DNA of 64,000 nt from Pectobacterium peruviense. Lineage in GTDB: Bacteria; Pseudomonadota; Gammaproteobacteria; Enterobacterales; Enterobacteriaceae. The stretch covers positions 181,608 to 245,607 of the forward strand of contig NZ_LXFV01000010.1 of NCBI RefSeq assembly GCF_002847345.1, written 5' to 3'. Positions 46,712-55,427 of the stretch are shown here, in pieces; positions within the stretch are counted from its first letter, which is position 1, and every line of letters starts with the position of its first letter. The notes beneath the pieces are model-generated. The model searched no databases, was not told the DNA's origin, and worked only from the letters and a program-made list of their open reading frames with translations. The position numbers were made by a program, and so were the translations under genes.

Positions 46712-47152
46712 TTAAGGTATGTTGGGTTCACCGTCTAGCGTCTCAATCCGCCTGTAATTTTCTACCGCCTCACAAAGATCTTTATTTGATAAATAAACGG
46801 GGCTATCTTTTTCGAATCCGTATCCCTTATACGCACAACGATGGACAACGTAATTTTTCCATGCAGCTTGATCTTTTTTGAAAAGCTGCACCGCCTCCTC
46901 CGAATCACCAAAAGCCTTAAATTTGGAGAGATCCTTTATTAATTCTTTATTTCGCTGTTCCAGTTTTTCCGTCGAATCAGAAAGCATCCGGTCAGTACAA
47001 ATATACAGCTCATGATAACTCTCTCCTTTCATCACATCTTTACATAACGTTTTTTCGATTACGTCCAGTTTACTCAGGTAAATCTCACCAAACGCAGGCG
47101 ATATACCGTTCACAGCAAATAGCACCAACATACAGCAGTAGATATTTTTCAT
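46712..47152 (-). CDS. Secreted LprI-like protein, probable immunity protein for the lysozyme
   Basis: Protein of 146 residues with a signal peptide (MKNIYCCMLVLFAVNGISPAFG-E). The mature part carries an LprI/DUF1311-like pattern: a cysteine near the start (KTLCKDV), YHELYICTDRML, then VQLFKKDQAAWKNYVVHRCAYKGYGF and DLCEAVENYRRIETL. That fold is linked to lysozyme inhibition in LprI. Its ATG overlaps the stop of the lysozyme-like gene as ATGA, so both are made together. A periplasmic inhibitor coupled to a peptidoglycan hydrolase is the classic layout of a type VI secretion effector/immunity pair; that role is inferred. AT-rich compared with the ilv genes. Confidence 0.75.
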   Translation of the reverse strand: MKNIYCCMLVLFAVNGISPAFGEIYLSKLDVIEKTLCKDVMKGESYHELYICTDRMLSDSTEKLEQRNKELIKDLSKFKAFGDSEEAVQLFKKDQAAWKNYVVHRCAYKGYGFEKDSPVYLSNKDLCEAVENYRRIETLDGEPNIP

Positions 47153-47739
47153 TTTTTCATCCTTAAATAACCCGCTCGATTTCTTCCAGCTTCAAACTTC
47201 AACAAATAATCGTCACTCTCTATTTTCTTTATTAACAGATCGATATCATTTTTTGCTGCGACAGGAATAGTCGTCTCCCCCATAATCCCTTGATAGGCAA
47301 GATCCACCAGAATATCTCTGATAGCGGGGTGAAGCTCATCCCAATTCACTCTATCCGGTACATTGGCGGAATAATCTGCGTATCGATTTTTCGCTATTTT
47401 TATATACCCAGAATAAATCATATTAAACAATTCCACCTGCTGTTGATGTGTAATTGCTCCTATCTTCGCTTTGTATTCTTTTACGAAAGTAGCGGCAGCC
47501 CCACCCTTTAGCCCAGCCCCCGTCGCGATTAAACTGGCTTTTTCACTCCCAACGCCAGCTCGAAGCATATCCGAATAGATTTCGCCCTTGGTTCTCTTCC
47601 CCATATCATAGCCGCGCCCCAGCGTCACACCAGATTTGGGATTTCCTGGCCAGTGAACGACTCGGCTAAAAAAAGGGCTATTGGGAACATCATCCCCTTC
47701 ACCATCAAAGGTTATTTGTCCTTGAGGTACTCTTAGCAT
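47149..47739 (-). CDS. Pesticin-like (T4-lysozyme fold) muramidase, probable type VI effector
   Basis: Protein of 196 residues without a signal peptide. ITFDGEGDD at the N-terminus gives a candidate catalytic E14. SGVTLGRGYDMGKR gives T39 and D45 and matches the T-x-G-x-G strand of T4 lysozyme (YTIGIGH). Spacing T39 to D45 is six residues, as I recall for T201 and D207 of pesticin. The rest (AGLKGGAAATFVKEYKAKIG, HQQQVELFNMIYSGYI, HPAIRDILVDLAYQG) fits the helical lobe of the fold. Such enzymes cut the MurNAc-GlcNAc bond in peptidoglycan. With no secretion signal of its own and an Hcp gene upstream, delivery through the type VI system is inferred. The gene may also have come from a bacteriocin or phage. 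Confidence 0.72.
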   Translation of the reverse strand: MLRVPQGQITFDGEGDDVPNSPFFSRVVHWPGNPKSGVTLGRGYDMGKRTKGEIYSDMLRAGVGSEKASLIATGAGLKGGAAATFVKEYKAKIGAITHQQQVELFNMIYSGYIKIAKNRYADYSANVPDRVNWDELHPAIRDILVDLAYQGIMGETTIPVAAKNDIDLLIKKIESDDYLLKFEAGRNRAGYLRMKK

Positions 47740-47880
47740 TGAGTAAATTCCTTTTCATTAATACGAAGCATCAATATGCGAAGTTAATTAGCATCTCTTC
47801 GGGTTAGTGATTAATTAGTTAATAAAACAGCCACAAATAAAATAATTATCAATGGCTGCATGTTTTATTACTAAGTCAAA

Positions 47881-48360
47881 CTAAATACCACTATCATTCC
47901 AGATACTATAACCTGATGTTCCCGCAACTTTATGCTCCCATGATATAGAACCATATTTTAATAAAACCTTCTCGTATGGCATGACGTCATTATCATTAAT
48001 CGAATGCGGATAACTACAAGAAATGTCAACAATACGGGCATCTGTTAATTTAATGACATAAAACAACTCTAATTCCCCGGCGGCATTTATCCTATACAAA
48101 AAGAAATTTGCACTTAGCTTTTCATTGGAAGAGGTAGAAACACCAAGCAACGGTGACGACTTATCGATAAGTTTAATTATTTCAACGGGATGACAAGATA
48201 GATTATCAGCATGACTCATTGAGTGATTTAAACTTAACACCTGAATCTGATCTTCATGACCAACTTGGCTTCTATTACCAATTGACTGCAATGTTGAACA
48301 ACCAGAAGAAATTAACCCCTGTTTATCACCCGTCAACTCTAAATAGATAATACTCGACAT
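47881..48360 (-). CDS. hcp: Hcp family type VI secretion protein
   Basis: Protein of 159 residues, the usual Hcp length. The opening SSIIYLELTGDKQGLISSGCSTLQSIGNR, the QVLSLNHSMSH stretch, HPVEIIKLIDKSSPLLG, and FFLYRINAAGELELFYVIKLTDARIVDISCSYP all follow the Hcp1 beta-barrel pattern. Hcp hexamers stack into the inner tube of the type VI needle and can carry small effectors in their pore. No other structural type VI genes are here, so this is an orphan hcp that must rely on a core cluster elsewhere. It is 28 bp after a 69-residue gene and 141 bp before the muramidase gene. Confidence 0.88.
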   Translation of the reverse strand: MSSIIYLELTGDKQGLISSGCSTLQSIGNRSQVGHEDQIQVLSLNHSMSHADNLSCHPVEIIKLIDKSSPLLGVSTSSNEKLSANFFLYRINAAGELELFYVIKLTDARIVDISCSYPHSINDNDVMPYEKVLLKYGSISWEHKVAGTSGYSIWNDSGI

Positions 48361-48388
48361 TTTTAGCAGCCTCTAAGAATAAATATGA

Positions 48389-48598
48389 TCAATGCACTGA
48401 CGGTGTATCAAGCTTGAGTGAAAGTTTTCGCCCATCCGACGTCTTCATTTCCACAAGATTACTTTGAGTCACCTGCATCAGAGAAAGGCATAGCTTCATC
48501 ATCAATGCGAGTATTTCTTCAGGAGGTAACGAACTATTAATAAGGCTACTCTTTAATTGTTCATTTAACTGAATGGCAAGTTTTTCTTTATTTTTCAT
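48389..48598 (-). CDS. Small protein of unknown function, upstream of hcp
   Basis: A 69-residue frame with ATG 48598 preceded by a GGAG site. It has no recognised family. The sequence is mostly helical by composition: a lysine-rich start (MKNKEKLAIQLNEQLKSS), a leucine/methionine-rich middle (PPEEILALMMKLCLSLMQ) and a polar tail. No signal peptide or membrane segment. It is the first gene of the cassette on the minus strand, 28 bp ahead of hcp. Role as an adaptor or chaperone for cargo loading is speculation from position only. Confidence 0.6.
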   Translation of the reverse strand: MKNKEKLAIQLNEQLKSSLINSSLPPEEILALMMKLCLSLMQVTQSNLVEMKTSDGRKLSLKLDTPSVH

Positions 48599-48746
48599 AC
48601 TCGGTCTCCATGTGTTATTCCACTTTTCACCAAACTAACCGAGAAAATAATTATTAGCAAGATTTAAAGAAATTAGAAAAACAAACAATTAATTTAAAAA
48701 TAATAATAACAAACTACAATTAGATTGATTCAACAACGCCTTGAGA

Positions 48747-48869
48747 CACCTGCTGAAGAAACGTTAAACCCGCTTGAGAAAAGCGTTGCCATAAAGAAAT
48801 GCCATCCCTATTGCTGTCAGATGACATAAAGATAACGCCGCCGACAGTGAAACACCATCGGCGGCGTTA
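48747..48869. repeat. Direct repeat copy 2, right border of the Hcp cassette
   Basis: These 123 bp repeat the sequence at 46555-46688. They contain a fragment of the DUF2461 5' end with an 11-bp deletion and so cannot encode the protein. The hairpin in this copy is near-perfect (AACGCCGCCGA/TCGGCGGCGTT, 48836-48868). Between this copy and the 69-residue gene (48599-48746) is AT-rich DNA that should carry the cassette promoter; nothing more definite is seen there. Confidence 0.92.
48836..48868 (-). terminator. Hairpin downstream of ilvA
   Basis: AACGCCGCCGA (48836-48846 region) pairs with TCGGCGGCGTT over 11 bp, about 30 bp past the ilvA stop codon. On the minus strand it is followed by ATCTTTAT, a poor T-run. 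It is the likely 3' end of the ilv operon. Confidence 0.6.
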
Positions 48870-48898
48870 AGGGAAAACTCAGCGCTTAATCAACTAAC

Positions 48899-50443
48899 TT
48901 AACCCGCTAAAAAGAAGCGGAACGCGGGGTTATTGGTTTCATCGTGACATTCATAGCCCAGCGCCTGTAGGTGCTGCTCGAATTCACGATCGCCCTCATC
49001 CAGCTCAAACCCAGCCAGCACGCGACCAAAATCCGTGCCGTGGCTGCGGTAATGGAACAGCGAAATATTCCAGTGCGCCCCCAGCGTATGAAGGAATTTC
49101 AGCAACGCGCCTGGCGACTCTGGGAATTCAAAGCTGTACAGACGTTCCTGTAACGGTTTGGAAGGACGTCCACCGACCATATAGCGAACGTGTAGCTTCG
49201 CCATTTCATCATCGGACAAATCCACCACTTCATAACCGTCTGCGGAAAGCTCAGCGATGATCTCCTGCCGCTCCGCATAGCCGCGCGTAAGACGCACACC
49301 AACAAAAATGCAGGCGTCTTTGGCATCCGCGTAGCGATAGTTGAACTCCGTGACGGAACGACCACCCAACAGTTGGCAAAACTTCAGGAAGCTTCCCTGT
49401 TGCTCAGGGATCGTCACAGCCAGCAAGGCTTCGCGTTGTTCACCCAGCTCGCAGCGCTCGGAAACATAGCGTAACCCGTGGAAGTTGACGTTCGCACCGG
49501 ATAGAACATGCGCCAGACGCTCACCCTGAATCTGATGCTGTTGAATGTATTTCTTCATCCCGGCTAACGCCAGCGCGCCAGACGGTTCAGCAATAGCACG
49601 CACATCTTCGAACAGATCTTTCACTGCTGCACAGATAGCATCGCTGTCGACGGTAATCACGTCATCCAGATATTCCCGACACAGGCGGAACGTTTCATCG
49701 CCGATGCGCTTCACCGCCACACCTTCAGCAAACAGCCCGACACGCGGCAGATCAACCGGTTGCCCGGCATCCAGCGCCGCACGCAGACACGCGGAATCTT
49801 CCGCTTCCACACCGATCACCTGAATCTGCGGCATCAGCTGTTTAATCAGTACGGCAACACCTGCCGCCAAGCCACCACCACCGACTGGCACAAACACGCG
49901 ATCCAAATGCGCATCCTGCTGTAGCAGCTCCATAGCCAGCGTGCCCTGCCCAGCAATCACCGCAGGGTGATCGAACGGCGGCAGGAAGGTCATATGTTGT
50001 TGCTCTGACAGCTCAATCGCCTTGGCTTTGGCTTCATCAAAGTTAGCGCCGTGTAGCAGCACTTCTCCGCCAAAACCACGCACCGCATCTACCTTGATGT
50101 CGGCCGTCGCGACCGGCATCACAATCAGTGATTTAATCCCCAGCTTGCTGGAGGAAAGCGCGACACCTTGCGCATGGTTACCGGCTGAAGCCGTCACCAC
50201 GCCGTGTGATTTTTGTTCATCGCTCAGACCCGCCATCATCGCGTACGCACCACGCAGCTTGAAGCTGTGCACCGCATGTCGGTCTTCACGTTTTACCAGA
50301 ATGACATTACCCAGCCGCGAAGAGATCTTATCCATCTTCTCCAGCGGTGTGACCTGCGTGATTTCATACACTGGCGACCGTAAGATCGCCCGCAGGTACT
50401 CCGCGCCTCCCGGCGCGGCAGGAAGAGGTTGTGACACAGCCAT
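48899..50443 (-). CDS. ilvA: Threonine dehydratase, biosynthetic
   Basis: PLP enzyme of 514 residues, the same as E. coli. It converts threonine to 2-oxobutyrate, the committed step to isoleucine, with feedback inhibition by isoleucine. The PLP lysine is in VHSFKLRGAYAMM near residue 62; the glycine loop is PVGGGGLAAG near 188. Two ACT-like regulatory domains occupy about 330-514. Two ATGs overlap the ilvD stop region; ATG 50443 is chosen because GGGAGG lies nine bases upstream and the N-terminus aligns with E. coli. Last gene of the ilv operon. Confidence 0.97.
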   Translation of the reverse strand: MAVSQPLPAAPGGAEYLRAILRSPVYEITQVTPLEKMDKISSRLGNVILVKREDRHAVHSFKLRGAYAMMAGLSDEQKSHGVVTASAGNHAQGVALSSSKLGIKSLIVMPVATADIKVDAVRGFGGEVLLHGANFDEAKAKAIELSEQQHMTFLPPFDHPAVIAGQGTLAMELLQQDAHLDRVFVPVGGGGLAAGVAVLIKQLMPQIQVIGVEAEDSACLRAALDAGQPVDLPRVGLFAEGVAVKRIGDETFRLCREYLDDVITVDSDAICAAVKDLFEDVRAIAEPSGALALAGMKKYIQQHQIQGERLAHVLSGANVNFHGLRYVSERCELGEQREALLAVTIPEQQGSFLKFCQLLGGRSVTEFNYRYADAKDACIFVGVRLTRGYAERQEIIAELSADGYEVVDLSDDEMAKLHVRYMVGGRPSKPLQERLYSFEFPESPGALLKFLHTLGAHWNISLFHYRSHGTDFGRVLAGFELDEGDREFEQHLQALGYECHDETNNPAFRFFLAG

Positions 50444-50448
50444 CAGCA

Positions 50449-52299
50449 TTAGCCTCCCAGCTTGCTTTTATCCCGCACAGCACCTTTATCCGCGCTGGTT
50501 GCCAGGATAGCGTACGCGCGCAGCGCAAAAGATACCTGACGTTCACGATTATGTGGCGTCCAGGCCTGTTCGCCCCTCGCCTCTTCCTCTTCGCGACGGC
50601 TTGCCAATTCATTGTCCGCTACGTCCAGCACAATGCTGCGGCTCGGGATATCAATGGCAATCATGTCGCCGTCCTGCACCAAACCAATGATGCCACCGCT
50701 TGCGGCTTCCGGAGACGCGTGGCCGATGGACAGGCCCGAAGTCCCACCAGAGAAGCGGCCGTCAGTGATCAGCGCACAGCTTTTACCCAAGCCCATCGAT
50801 TTCAGATAGGTGGTCGGATACAGCATTTCCTGCATGCCCGGCCCACCTTTCGGCCCTTCATAGCGGATAACAACCACATCGCCCGCCACCACTTTACCGC
50901 CCAGAATCGCTTCTACCGCATCATCCTGGCTTTCGTAGACTTTTGCCGGGCCGCGGAAAATCAGACTCTCTTTATCAACACCAGCCGTTTTCACGATGCA
51001 ACCATCTACCGCGATGTTGCCGTACAGCACGGCCAACCCGCCATCCTGACTGTAAGCATATTCACGCGAACGGATACAGCCTTCCTGACGATCGGTATCC
51101 AGTGAATCCCAGCGGCAATCCTGAGAAAACGCTTTGGTCGTGCGAATACCTGCTGGACCAGCGGAATACATACGCTTCACGCTTTCATCCTTCGTCAGCA
51201 TAACGTCGTAGGCTTCCAGCGTTTCCGGCAGCGTTTTACCCAACACGTTGTTGACTTCACGGTTCAACAAACCGGCTCTGTCCAGCTCGCCCAGAATACC
51301 GATAACCCCCCCGGCACGGTGTACGTCTTCCATATGGTATTTCTGACCGCTTGGCGCGACTTTACACAAATGCGGTACCTTACGTGATAGGCGGTCGATA
51401 TCCGACATGGTGAAATCAATTTCGCCTTCCTGTGCCGCTGCCAGCAGGTGCAACACAGTATTGGTGGAACCGCCCATCGCGATATCCAGAATCATGGCGT
51501 TTTCAAATGCGGCTTTACTGGCGATATTGCGCGGCAATACGCTTGCGTCGTCCTGCTCGTAATAACGTTTTGCCAGACCCACGATACGCGTACCTGCATT
51601 GAGGAACAGATCTCTACGATCGGCATGCGTCGCGAGCAATGAACCATTCGCTGGCTGAGAAAGCCCCAACGCTTCGGTCAGACAGTTCATGGAGTTTGCC
51701 GTGAACATCCCCGAACATGAGCCGCAGGTCGGACAGGCGGAACGCTCAATCTGCTCACTATCGGCATCGCTGACGTTAGGGTTTGCACCCTGGATCATGG
51801 CATCGATGAGATCGAGCTTGATAATTTGGTTAGAAAGCTTGGTTTTCCCTGCTTCCATCGGGCCACCGGACACAAAAATCACCGGAATATTCAGGCGCAG
51901 TGACGCCATCAACATCCCTGGGGTGATTTTATCGCAGTTGGAAATACACACCATCGCATCCGCACAGTGGGCATTGACCATGTATTCCACGGAATCGGCA
52001 ATCAGCTCACGGGAAGGCAGAGAATAGAGCATGCCGCCGTGGCCCATAGCGATACCGTCATCAACCGCAATGGTATTAAATTCTTTCGCGACGCCGCCGG
52101 AGGCTTCGATTTGTTCGGCAACCAATTTACCCAAATCGCGCAAGTGCACATGGCCGGGCACGAATTGGGTGAAGGAGTTGACCACCGCGATAATCGGTTT
52201 ACCAAAATCGTCGTCGGTCATCCCGGTGGCGCGCCACAAGGCTCGTGCACCAGCCATATTACGGCCGTGTGTGGTTGTGGCTGAACGGTACTTAGGCAT
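50449..52299 (-). CDS. ilvD: Dihydroxy-acid dehydratase
   Basis: Iron-sulfur enzyme of 616 residues, the same as E. coli. It dehydrates 2,3-dihydroxy-isovalerate and -methylvalerate to the 2-oxo acids of valine and isoleucine. Cysteine ligands of the cluster lie in [12 protein letters not shown] near residue 122 and [19 protein letters not shown] near 195; the metal-lysine region [12 protein letters not shown] follows. The stop codon shares a base region with the first ilvA ATG, so the two are probably coupled. Confidence 0.97.
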   Translation of the reverse strand: MPKYRSATTTHGRNMAGARALWRATGMTDDDFGKPIIAVVNSFTQFVPGHVHLRDLGKLVAEQIEASGGVAKEFNTIAVDDGIAMGHGGMLYSLPSRELIADSVEYMVNAHCADAMVCISNCDKITPGMLMASLRLNIPVIFVSGGPMEAGKTKLSNQIIKLDLIDAMIQGANPNVSDADSEQIERSACPTCGSCSGMFTANSMNCLTEALGLSQPANGSLLATHADRRDLFLNAGTRIVGLAKRYYEQDDASVLPRNIASKAAFENAMILDIAMGGSTNTVLHLLAAAQEGEIDFTMSDIDRLSRKVPHLCKVAPSGQKYHMEDVHRAGGVIGILGELDRAGLLNREVNNVLGKTLPETLEAYDVMLTKDESVKRMYSAGPAGIRTTKAFSQDCRWDSLDTDRQEGCIRSREYAYSQDGGLAVLYGNIAVDGCIVKTAGVDKESLIFRGPAKVYESQDDAVEAILGGKVVAGDVVVIRYEGPKGGPGMQEMLYPTTYLKSMGLGKSCALITDGRFSGGTSGLSIGHASPEAASGGIIGLVQDGDMIAIDIPSRSIVLDVADNELASRREEEEARGEQAWTPHNRERQVSFALRAYAILATSADKGAVRDKSKLGG

Positions 52300-52372
52300 G
52301 CTCTGTTACTCCAAAAATTACGAATTTGGCGATGACGGAACGCGTCACCACCTGACTGTCTGTCTTAACTAA

Positions 52373-53299
52373 TTAATGATTTACCGGATCCAACCAGCCC
52401 CATTTATCTTCGGTTTCACCTGTAAAGAGGCCAAAGAACGCCTGCTGCAAGGCTTGGGTGACCGGACCGCGTTTGCCAATGCCGACCTGAATGCCGTCTA
52501 CGCTACGCACTGGGGTAATTTCTGCTGCGGTACCGGACATAAACACTTCATCCGCCAGATACAGTGACTCGCGGGACAGTACCTGCTCACGCACTTCATA
52601 TCCTGCGTCTTTCGCCAGTTTGATGATAGCGTCACGCGTAATGCCTGGTAGCGCCGAAGAGGTAAACGGCGGCGTGAAGATAATGCCGTCCTTCACTTCA
52701 AACAGGTTCTCGCCCGCACCTTCAGAAACATAGCCGTGGACATCCAACGCGATCCCTTCCTGATAGCCGTGGCGGCGTGCTTCGCTACCCACCAGCAGAG
52801 AGGACAGATAGTTGCCACCGGCTTTAGCGGCGGTTGGAATGGTATTCGCTGCGACACGATTCCAGGACGACACCATCGCATCAATGCCTGCTTCTAGCGC
52901 TTCTTCGCCCAGATACGCGCCCCACGGGAAAGCCGCGATAATAACGTCGGTTTGATAACCGTCTGGCGGGTTAACACCCATACCCACATCACCAATGAAC
53001 ACCAGCGGGCGAATATAGGCGCTGGTCAGGTTATTTTTGCGCAGCGTTTCACGACAGGCTTCCATCAGCTCATCCACACTTTGTGCGACTGGCATACGAT
53101 AAATTTTTGCCGAATCACGCAGGCGCTGCATGTGCTCACGGTGACGGAAAACCACCGGACCCTTATGTGAATTGTAGCAACGAACGCCTTCAAAGACGGA
53201 GGTGCCATAGTGCAGGGCATGTGACATGACGTGTACTTTGGCTTCAGCCCAAGGAACCATCTCGCCATTGAACCAAATATAATCCGCTTTTTTTGTCAT
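52373..53299 (-). CDS. ilvE: Branched-chain amino acid aminotransferase
   Basis: Class IV PLP aminotransferase of 308 residues (E. coli 309). It performs the final amino transfer to isoleucine, valine and leucine. YIWFNGEMVPWAEAKVHVMSHALHYGTSVFEGVRCY is the conserved N-terminus; the PLP lysine is in TAAKAGGNYLSSLL near residue 160; the phosphate-binding LPGITRDAIIKLA and SGTAAEITPV lie later. It is 23 bp after ilvM and 73 bp before ilvD, as in E. coli. Confidence 0.97.
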   Translation of the reverse strand: MTKKADYIWFNGEMVPWAEAKVHVMSHALHYGTSVFEGVRCYNSHKGPVVFRHREHMQRLRDSAKIYRMPVAQSVDELMEACRETLRKNNLTSAYIRPLVFIGDVGMGVNPPDGYQTDVIIAAFPWGAYLGEEALEAGIDAMVSSWNRVAANTIPTAAKAGGNYLSSLLVGSEARRHGYQEGIALDVHGYVSEGAGENLFEVKDGIIFTPPFTSSALPGITRDAIIKLAKDAGYEVREQVLSRESLYLADEVFMSGTAAEITPVRSVDGIQVGIGKRGPVTQALQQAFFGLFTGETEDKWGWLDPVNH

Positions 53300-53322
53300 T
53301 CTTTTTTCCTTACTCTTCTGCG

Positions 53323-53583
53323 TTAGGCGCTGATCTGTTGTGATGTCGTCATCGGTTGAACGTCAACGCAGGCGATATCCAACAGCTTGCTCAATTGGGT
53401 TGACAATAAATCCACCGAACGATGGCTGGCAACGGTCAGTTCAATATTAATGTGATCGGTATTAGTGGTTTGCACCATATTCATAGCACACACTTTGAAG
53501 CCGCGATGACGGGTAACACGCAATACGCGCTCCAGAACTTCGGGACGAAAGCGCGCCTGAATCGAAAGTTGATGGTGTGTCAT
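53323..53583 (-). CDS. ilvM: Acetohydroxyacid synthase II small subunit
   Basis: Small ACT-type subunit of 86 residues that stabilizes and activates IlvG. FRPEVLERVLRVTRHRGFKVCAMNM and NIELTVASHRSVDLLSTQLSKLLDI match E. coli IlvM (87 residues), and both end in TTSQQI-A. ATG 53583 with its GGAG site is preferred to ATG 53622, which would add 13 residues without homology. AHAS II is the valine-resistant isozyme, which fits the short single ACT domain. Confidence 0.95.
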   Translation of the reverse strand: MTHHQLSIQARFRPEVLERVLRVTRHRGFKVCAMNMVQTTNTDHINIELTVASHRSVDLLSTQLSKLLDIACVDVQPMTTSQQISA

Positions 53584-53640
53584 TCTGTTGTCTCCAGCAC
53601 TTATTCTGTGTAAGTCAGCCATTAGTTGGTTTCGTCGAGC

Positions 53641-55287
53641 TTATTTGATTTTATCAAGCATCGTTTCATTACCCGCACCCGGCGGAACCAGCGGCCAAAC
53701 GTTTTCGTATTCATCGATCGAGACGTGCAGTAAATAGGGTCCTTCGCTGTTAAACAGGGCATCCAGCGCGACATCAATTTGGTCTTTACGGGTGATGCGC
53801 TGGCCGGGGATATCAAACGCGCTTGCCAGCGTCAGGAAGTCAGGGTTATCGGAGAGGTCGGTTTCACTGTAGCGCTCATCAAAGAATAGCTGCTGCCACT
53901 GGCGCACCATGCCTAACCGTTGGTTATCCAACAACACGATCTTCAGCGGCAGTCGTTTTCGCTTGATGGTGCCCAATTCCTGAACGTTCATCATGAAAGA
54001 ACCGTCACCCGAAATGCAGATAACCATGTCGTCTGGGCGTGCTACCTGTGCGCCTACCGCAGCCGGTACGCCAAAACCCATGGTACCGAGACCGCTAGAG
54101 GTGATGAAATTCTCAGGGCGGCTGAACGTCATATGCTGCGCAGCCCACATTTGGTGCTGGCCCACATCGGTCGTGACCACGGTATCCGCATCCATTCTTT
54201 CAGAGATCGTTTTTAACAGCGCAGGCGCATAAATCGCCTGACCAGGATGATCATAACGCCACGGATATTCCGCCTTCATCATGGTGGCCTGCTGACGCCA
54301 CGCGTTGATGTTCAACGGCTGTTGCAGCGCAGGTAATACCGCCTTCAGATCGCCTTGCAGTGCGACAGTAGCATGGCGCAATTTACTCAGCTCTGCCGGG
54401 TCGATGTCCATGTGAATGACACTGGCATGAGGCGCGAAAGCATTTAGTTTGCCGGTCACGCGGTCATCAAAACGGGCCCCGACCGCGATTAACAAATCGC
54501 ACTCCTGCACAATCAGGTTCGCCGCCTTCGTGCCGTGCATACCAATCATTCCGAGGTAATAGGGATGATTGGCATCCACGGCACCCAGCCCTTTCAGCGT
54601 CGACACCGAAGGGATATCTGTCACACTCAGAAATTCACGCAGCGCCGGAACCGCATTCGCCATACCGACCCCACCGCCAACGTACAGCACTGGTTTTTGT
54701 GCTTTCGCCAACAGGGCGTACGCCTGCGTAATATCTTGCTCAGGGAAATCTACATCGTTAGCCACGGGCGCAAAGTTCGGGATGAAATCGCCGACAGCCA
54801 GTTGAATATCTTTAGGAATATCGACCAGAACAGGGCCAGGGCGACCGCTATTGGCAATCGCAAACGCTTCTGCCATCACTTCTGGCAGTGATTCGAGAGA
54901 CTCAACCAGAAAACTGTGTTTCGTACAGGCCAGTGACAACCCCAACACATCGATCTCCTGAAAAGCATCGGTGCCAATCAGCGCTGACCCCACCTGTCCG
55001 GTGATCGCCACCACAGGCACGGAATCAAGCAGTGCATCAGCCAAACCGGTAATCAGGTTAGTGGCGCCAGGGCCGGATGTCGCAATACAAACGCCCACTT
55101 TACCCGTCGCGCGGGCATAGCCAATCGCCGCCATTGCTGCGCCTTGCTCATGGCGACACAGCAGGTGTTTTACGCCGCCGTCATAAAGTGCATCATAGAC
55201 TGGCATTATCGCGCCGCCTGGATAACCAAAAACGGTTTCCACTCCCTGTGCTCGCAACGCTTGCACCACCCACTGTGCTCCATTCAT
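53641..55287 (-). CDS. ilvG: Acetohydroxyacid synthase II large subunit, intact
   Basis: Thiamine diphosphate enzyme of 548 residues (functional E. coli IlvG is 548). It condenses pyruvate with pyruvate or 2-oxobutyrate. The catalytic glutamate is in [21 protein letters not shown] near residue 47; the FAD-linked middle domain includes [14 protein letters not shown]; the ThDP/Mg motif is [15 protein letters not shown] near 428-442. The frame is unbroken, unlike E. coli K-12 where ilvG has a frameshift. It starts two bases after the ilvX stop, with its ribosome site GGGGAAAT inside ilvX. Confidence 0.97.
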   Translation of the reverse strand: MNGAQWVVQALRAQGVETVFGYPGGAIMPVYDALYDGGVKHLLCRHEQGAAMAAIGYARATGKVGVCIATSGPGATNLITGLADALLDSVPVVAITGQVGSALIGTDAFQEIDVLGLSLACTKHSFLVESLESLPEVMAEAFAIANSGRPGPVLVDIPKDIQLAVGDFIPNFAPVANDVDFPEQDITQAYALLAKAQKPVLYVGGGVGMANAVPALREFLSVTDIPSVSTLKGLGAVDANHPYYLGMIGMHGTKAANLIVQECDLLIAVGARFDDRVTGKLNAFAPHASVIHMDIDPAELSKLRHATVALQGDLKAVLPALQQPLNINAWRQQATMMKAEYPWRYDHPGQAIYAPALLKTISERMDADTVVTTDVGQHQMWAAQHMTFSRPENFITSSGLGTMGFGVPAAVGAQVARPDDMVICISGDGSFMMNVQELGTIKRKRLPLKIVLLDNQRLGMVRQWQQLFFDERYSETDLSDNPDFLTLASAFDIPGQRITRKDQIDVALDALFNSEGPYLLHVSIDEYENVWPLVPPGAGNETMLDKIK

Positions 55288-55289
55288 AG

Positions 55290-55340
55290 TTATTTCCCCG
55301 ACATCTTATGGGAATAACAGAATTTTATGCTGATGTTCAT
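55290..55340 (-). CDS. ilvX: IlvX microprotein, 16 residues
   Basis: A 16-codon frame, [16 protein letters not shown], lies between the attenuator and ilvG. It is preceded by GGAAAGGA at a good distance and ends two bases before the ilvG start. E. coli IlvX as I recall it is also 16 residues with the same N-S-x-K-F-C-[FY]-S core. Position and sequence both match, so this is a conserved short gene. Its function is not established; coupling translation into ilvG is possible. Confidence 0.8.
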   Translation of the reverse strand: MNISIKFCYSHKMSGK

Positions 55341-55374
55341 TTTCTGTTCCTTTCCGTTATAGATTACGCCCAAC

Positions 55375-55407
55375 AAAAAACCCCCGACCTTTCGGTGCGG
55401 GGGTTTT
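55375..55407 (-). terminator. ilv operon attenuator
   Basis: CCCCCGACC (55381-55389) pairs with GGT-CGGGGG (55394-55403), and on the minus strand is followed by TTTTTTG. It lies 21 bp past the ilvL stop, where stalled or free translation of the leader peptide decides whether the terminator forms. Confidence 0.93.
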
Positions 55408-55427
55408 CTTGAATCAGGCCTTGATTT

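Noticed and set aside
48747..48869. Second functional copy of a DUF2461 gene
   Set aside because: Only about 50 bases of the coding part are present, with an 11-bp deletion and no continuation, so it is only a repeat border.
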